Both the position numbers and the translations under genes were made by a program. From assembly GCA_023055355.1 (NCBI GenBank), contig JALJCS010000002.1, forward strand, positions 83,291,001-83,355,000: DNA of 64,000 nucleotides, in the 5' to 3' direction. Below the pieces are notes generated by a model. The model did no database searches, was not told where the DNA came from, and was given only the letters and a program-made list of their open reading frames with translations. Position 1 is the stretch's first letter. Every line of letters begins with the position of its first letter. This DNA is from Agelaius tricolor (lineage: Eukaryota; Chordata; Aves; Passeriformes; Icteridae). Positions 63,101 through 64,000 of the stretch are shown here, one piece after another.

Positions 63101-64000
63101 AACAAGTGAGTGCTGTGCTGGAAGCAGGATAGCCATGGTAGTACAGTGTTTCCTGGGGAAATCTACAATCTTAGCTCTGCTGGGGACATGTATGTTACCC
63201 TTCTTACAATGTTTTTGGAATTGGCACATTCCCTGATCATTCCCAGTGATTTTTTCAGAGCTAGTCTAGGTAGTGCCATATAGCCTTGTAGGTATGATTT
63301 CTGTGGATGTATTCTTCTTCCTACACCCTAAACCTAAACTATGTATTACGGGCTAAGGTGGGATATTTCTGTCTGATTTTCAGCATTTCATCTTAGAACA
63401 TGCAATCCTTCACTGTTGAAATTAGTTTGTGTTTCAGTGTCCAAGGATCCCAGTAGTGTCACTGCAGTATTACTTTAAGATAATGGTAGGTAGCTGCAGG
63501 CAGTGTGATTTGGAAGAACAAATTTGAACAGACAGGGGTTAGATCAATATCTGAAGGATGATTATCTTGGTCAGCACAGTATTTTCCATAGCCTAATGCA
63601 ATCTAAACAATCTCTAAATATATCACAGAGTGTGAAATTTCAATTCCTCTCTTGTCAGCCTGTTCATGTGAAGATGGATGACATACCTGATGAAGACAAG
63701 AGCCTGATCCTGCTGCTGTTGAAGTAACTAATAAATCACCCATTAACTTCAGAGAGTCCTCAAAAGAACCAAATTGCTCATTTAAATAGAGGTAGCAAAT
63801 CACACCTTTGCAGGTGTGATGGGTTCACAGCAGCTGCATGTGCACGGGCCTCCTCCCCAAAGAACAAGAACGACTCTGCAAACTTTTGGAAATTAAAAAA
63901 CAAGTCAAAAAGAAATGAAGATGATTCTCAGAATGGGAGATTGCTGTTTTAGACAGCCCTTGACTAGGACAGACAGCACAGGAGCTCTGTGAAAGCTGTT
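60150..64000. other. Intergenic, no gene seen
   Basis: About 3.9 kb to the right edge. It is AT-rich after 61 kb with no identifiable repeat apart from the 13-bp duplication at 61.95 kb. Open frames are below 80 codons and unrecognised. Confidence 0.6.
61948..61973. repeat. 13-bp perfect tandem duplication
   Basis: GAAATTGTGAACA occurs twice head to tail. It is a small replication-slippage type duplication. Confidence 0.9.

Noticed and set aside
1..64000. CRISPR arrays, operons, insertion sequences or other prokaryotic systems
   Set aside because: No regularly spaced repeats, ribosome-binding sites or dense coding are present. The intron, CpG island, CR1 and LTR content is that of a bird nuclear genome.

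Overview
The window looks like bird nuclear DNA: AT-rich, intron-dominated sequence with one CpG-island promoter, several decayed CR1 LINE fragments (the main avian retrotransposon) and one LTR from an avian endogenous retrovirus. The LTR resembles passerine ERV2/ERVK-type LTRs from memory, so a songbird is plausible but unproven. There are no bacterial features: no operons, Shine-Dalgarno sites, CRISPR arrays or dense ORFs.

Only one protein-coding exon is convincing. It is the first coding exon of beta-1-syntrophin (SNTB1) on the minus strand, bases 20675 down to 20153. It encodes 174 residues: the N-terminal half of a split PH domain and most of the PDZ domain. It ends in a phase-1 splice donor. 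Bases 1-20152 are therefore SNTB1 intron 1, and the remaining exons lie beyond the left edge. The promoter is a TATA-less CpG island (about 19790-20990) with GC boxes, a YY1-like motif on the start codon and a short upstream ORF overlapping that start.

Bases 21000-64000 lie upstream of SNTB1. In other vertebrates this side is a long gene-poor interval leading toward HAS2 (established synteny, not visible here). I find no convincing protein-coding gene in it. It holds a CR1 ORF2/3' fragment (31.6-32.5 kb), a CR1 ORF1 fragment (38.3-38.7 kb), a CR1 tail (45.2 kb), a minus-strand LTR (59.17-59.76 kb), a perfect 168-bp tandem duplication (26.85-27.20 kb), AT-rich palindromes and simple repeats. 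Two stretches could be exons of undescribed transcripts: about 22.77-22.90 kb (minus) and a small CpG-rich block with a strong splice donor at 59.99-60.14 kb (plus). I did not find a clear new biological system. The most testable points are the SNTB1 start-codon architecture, the perfect duplication and the two candidate exons.
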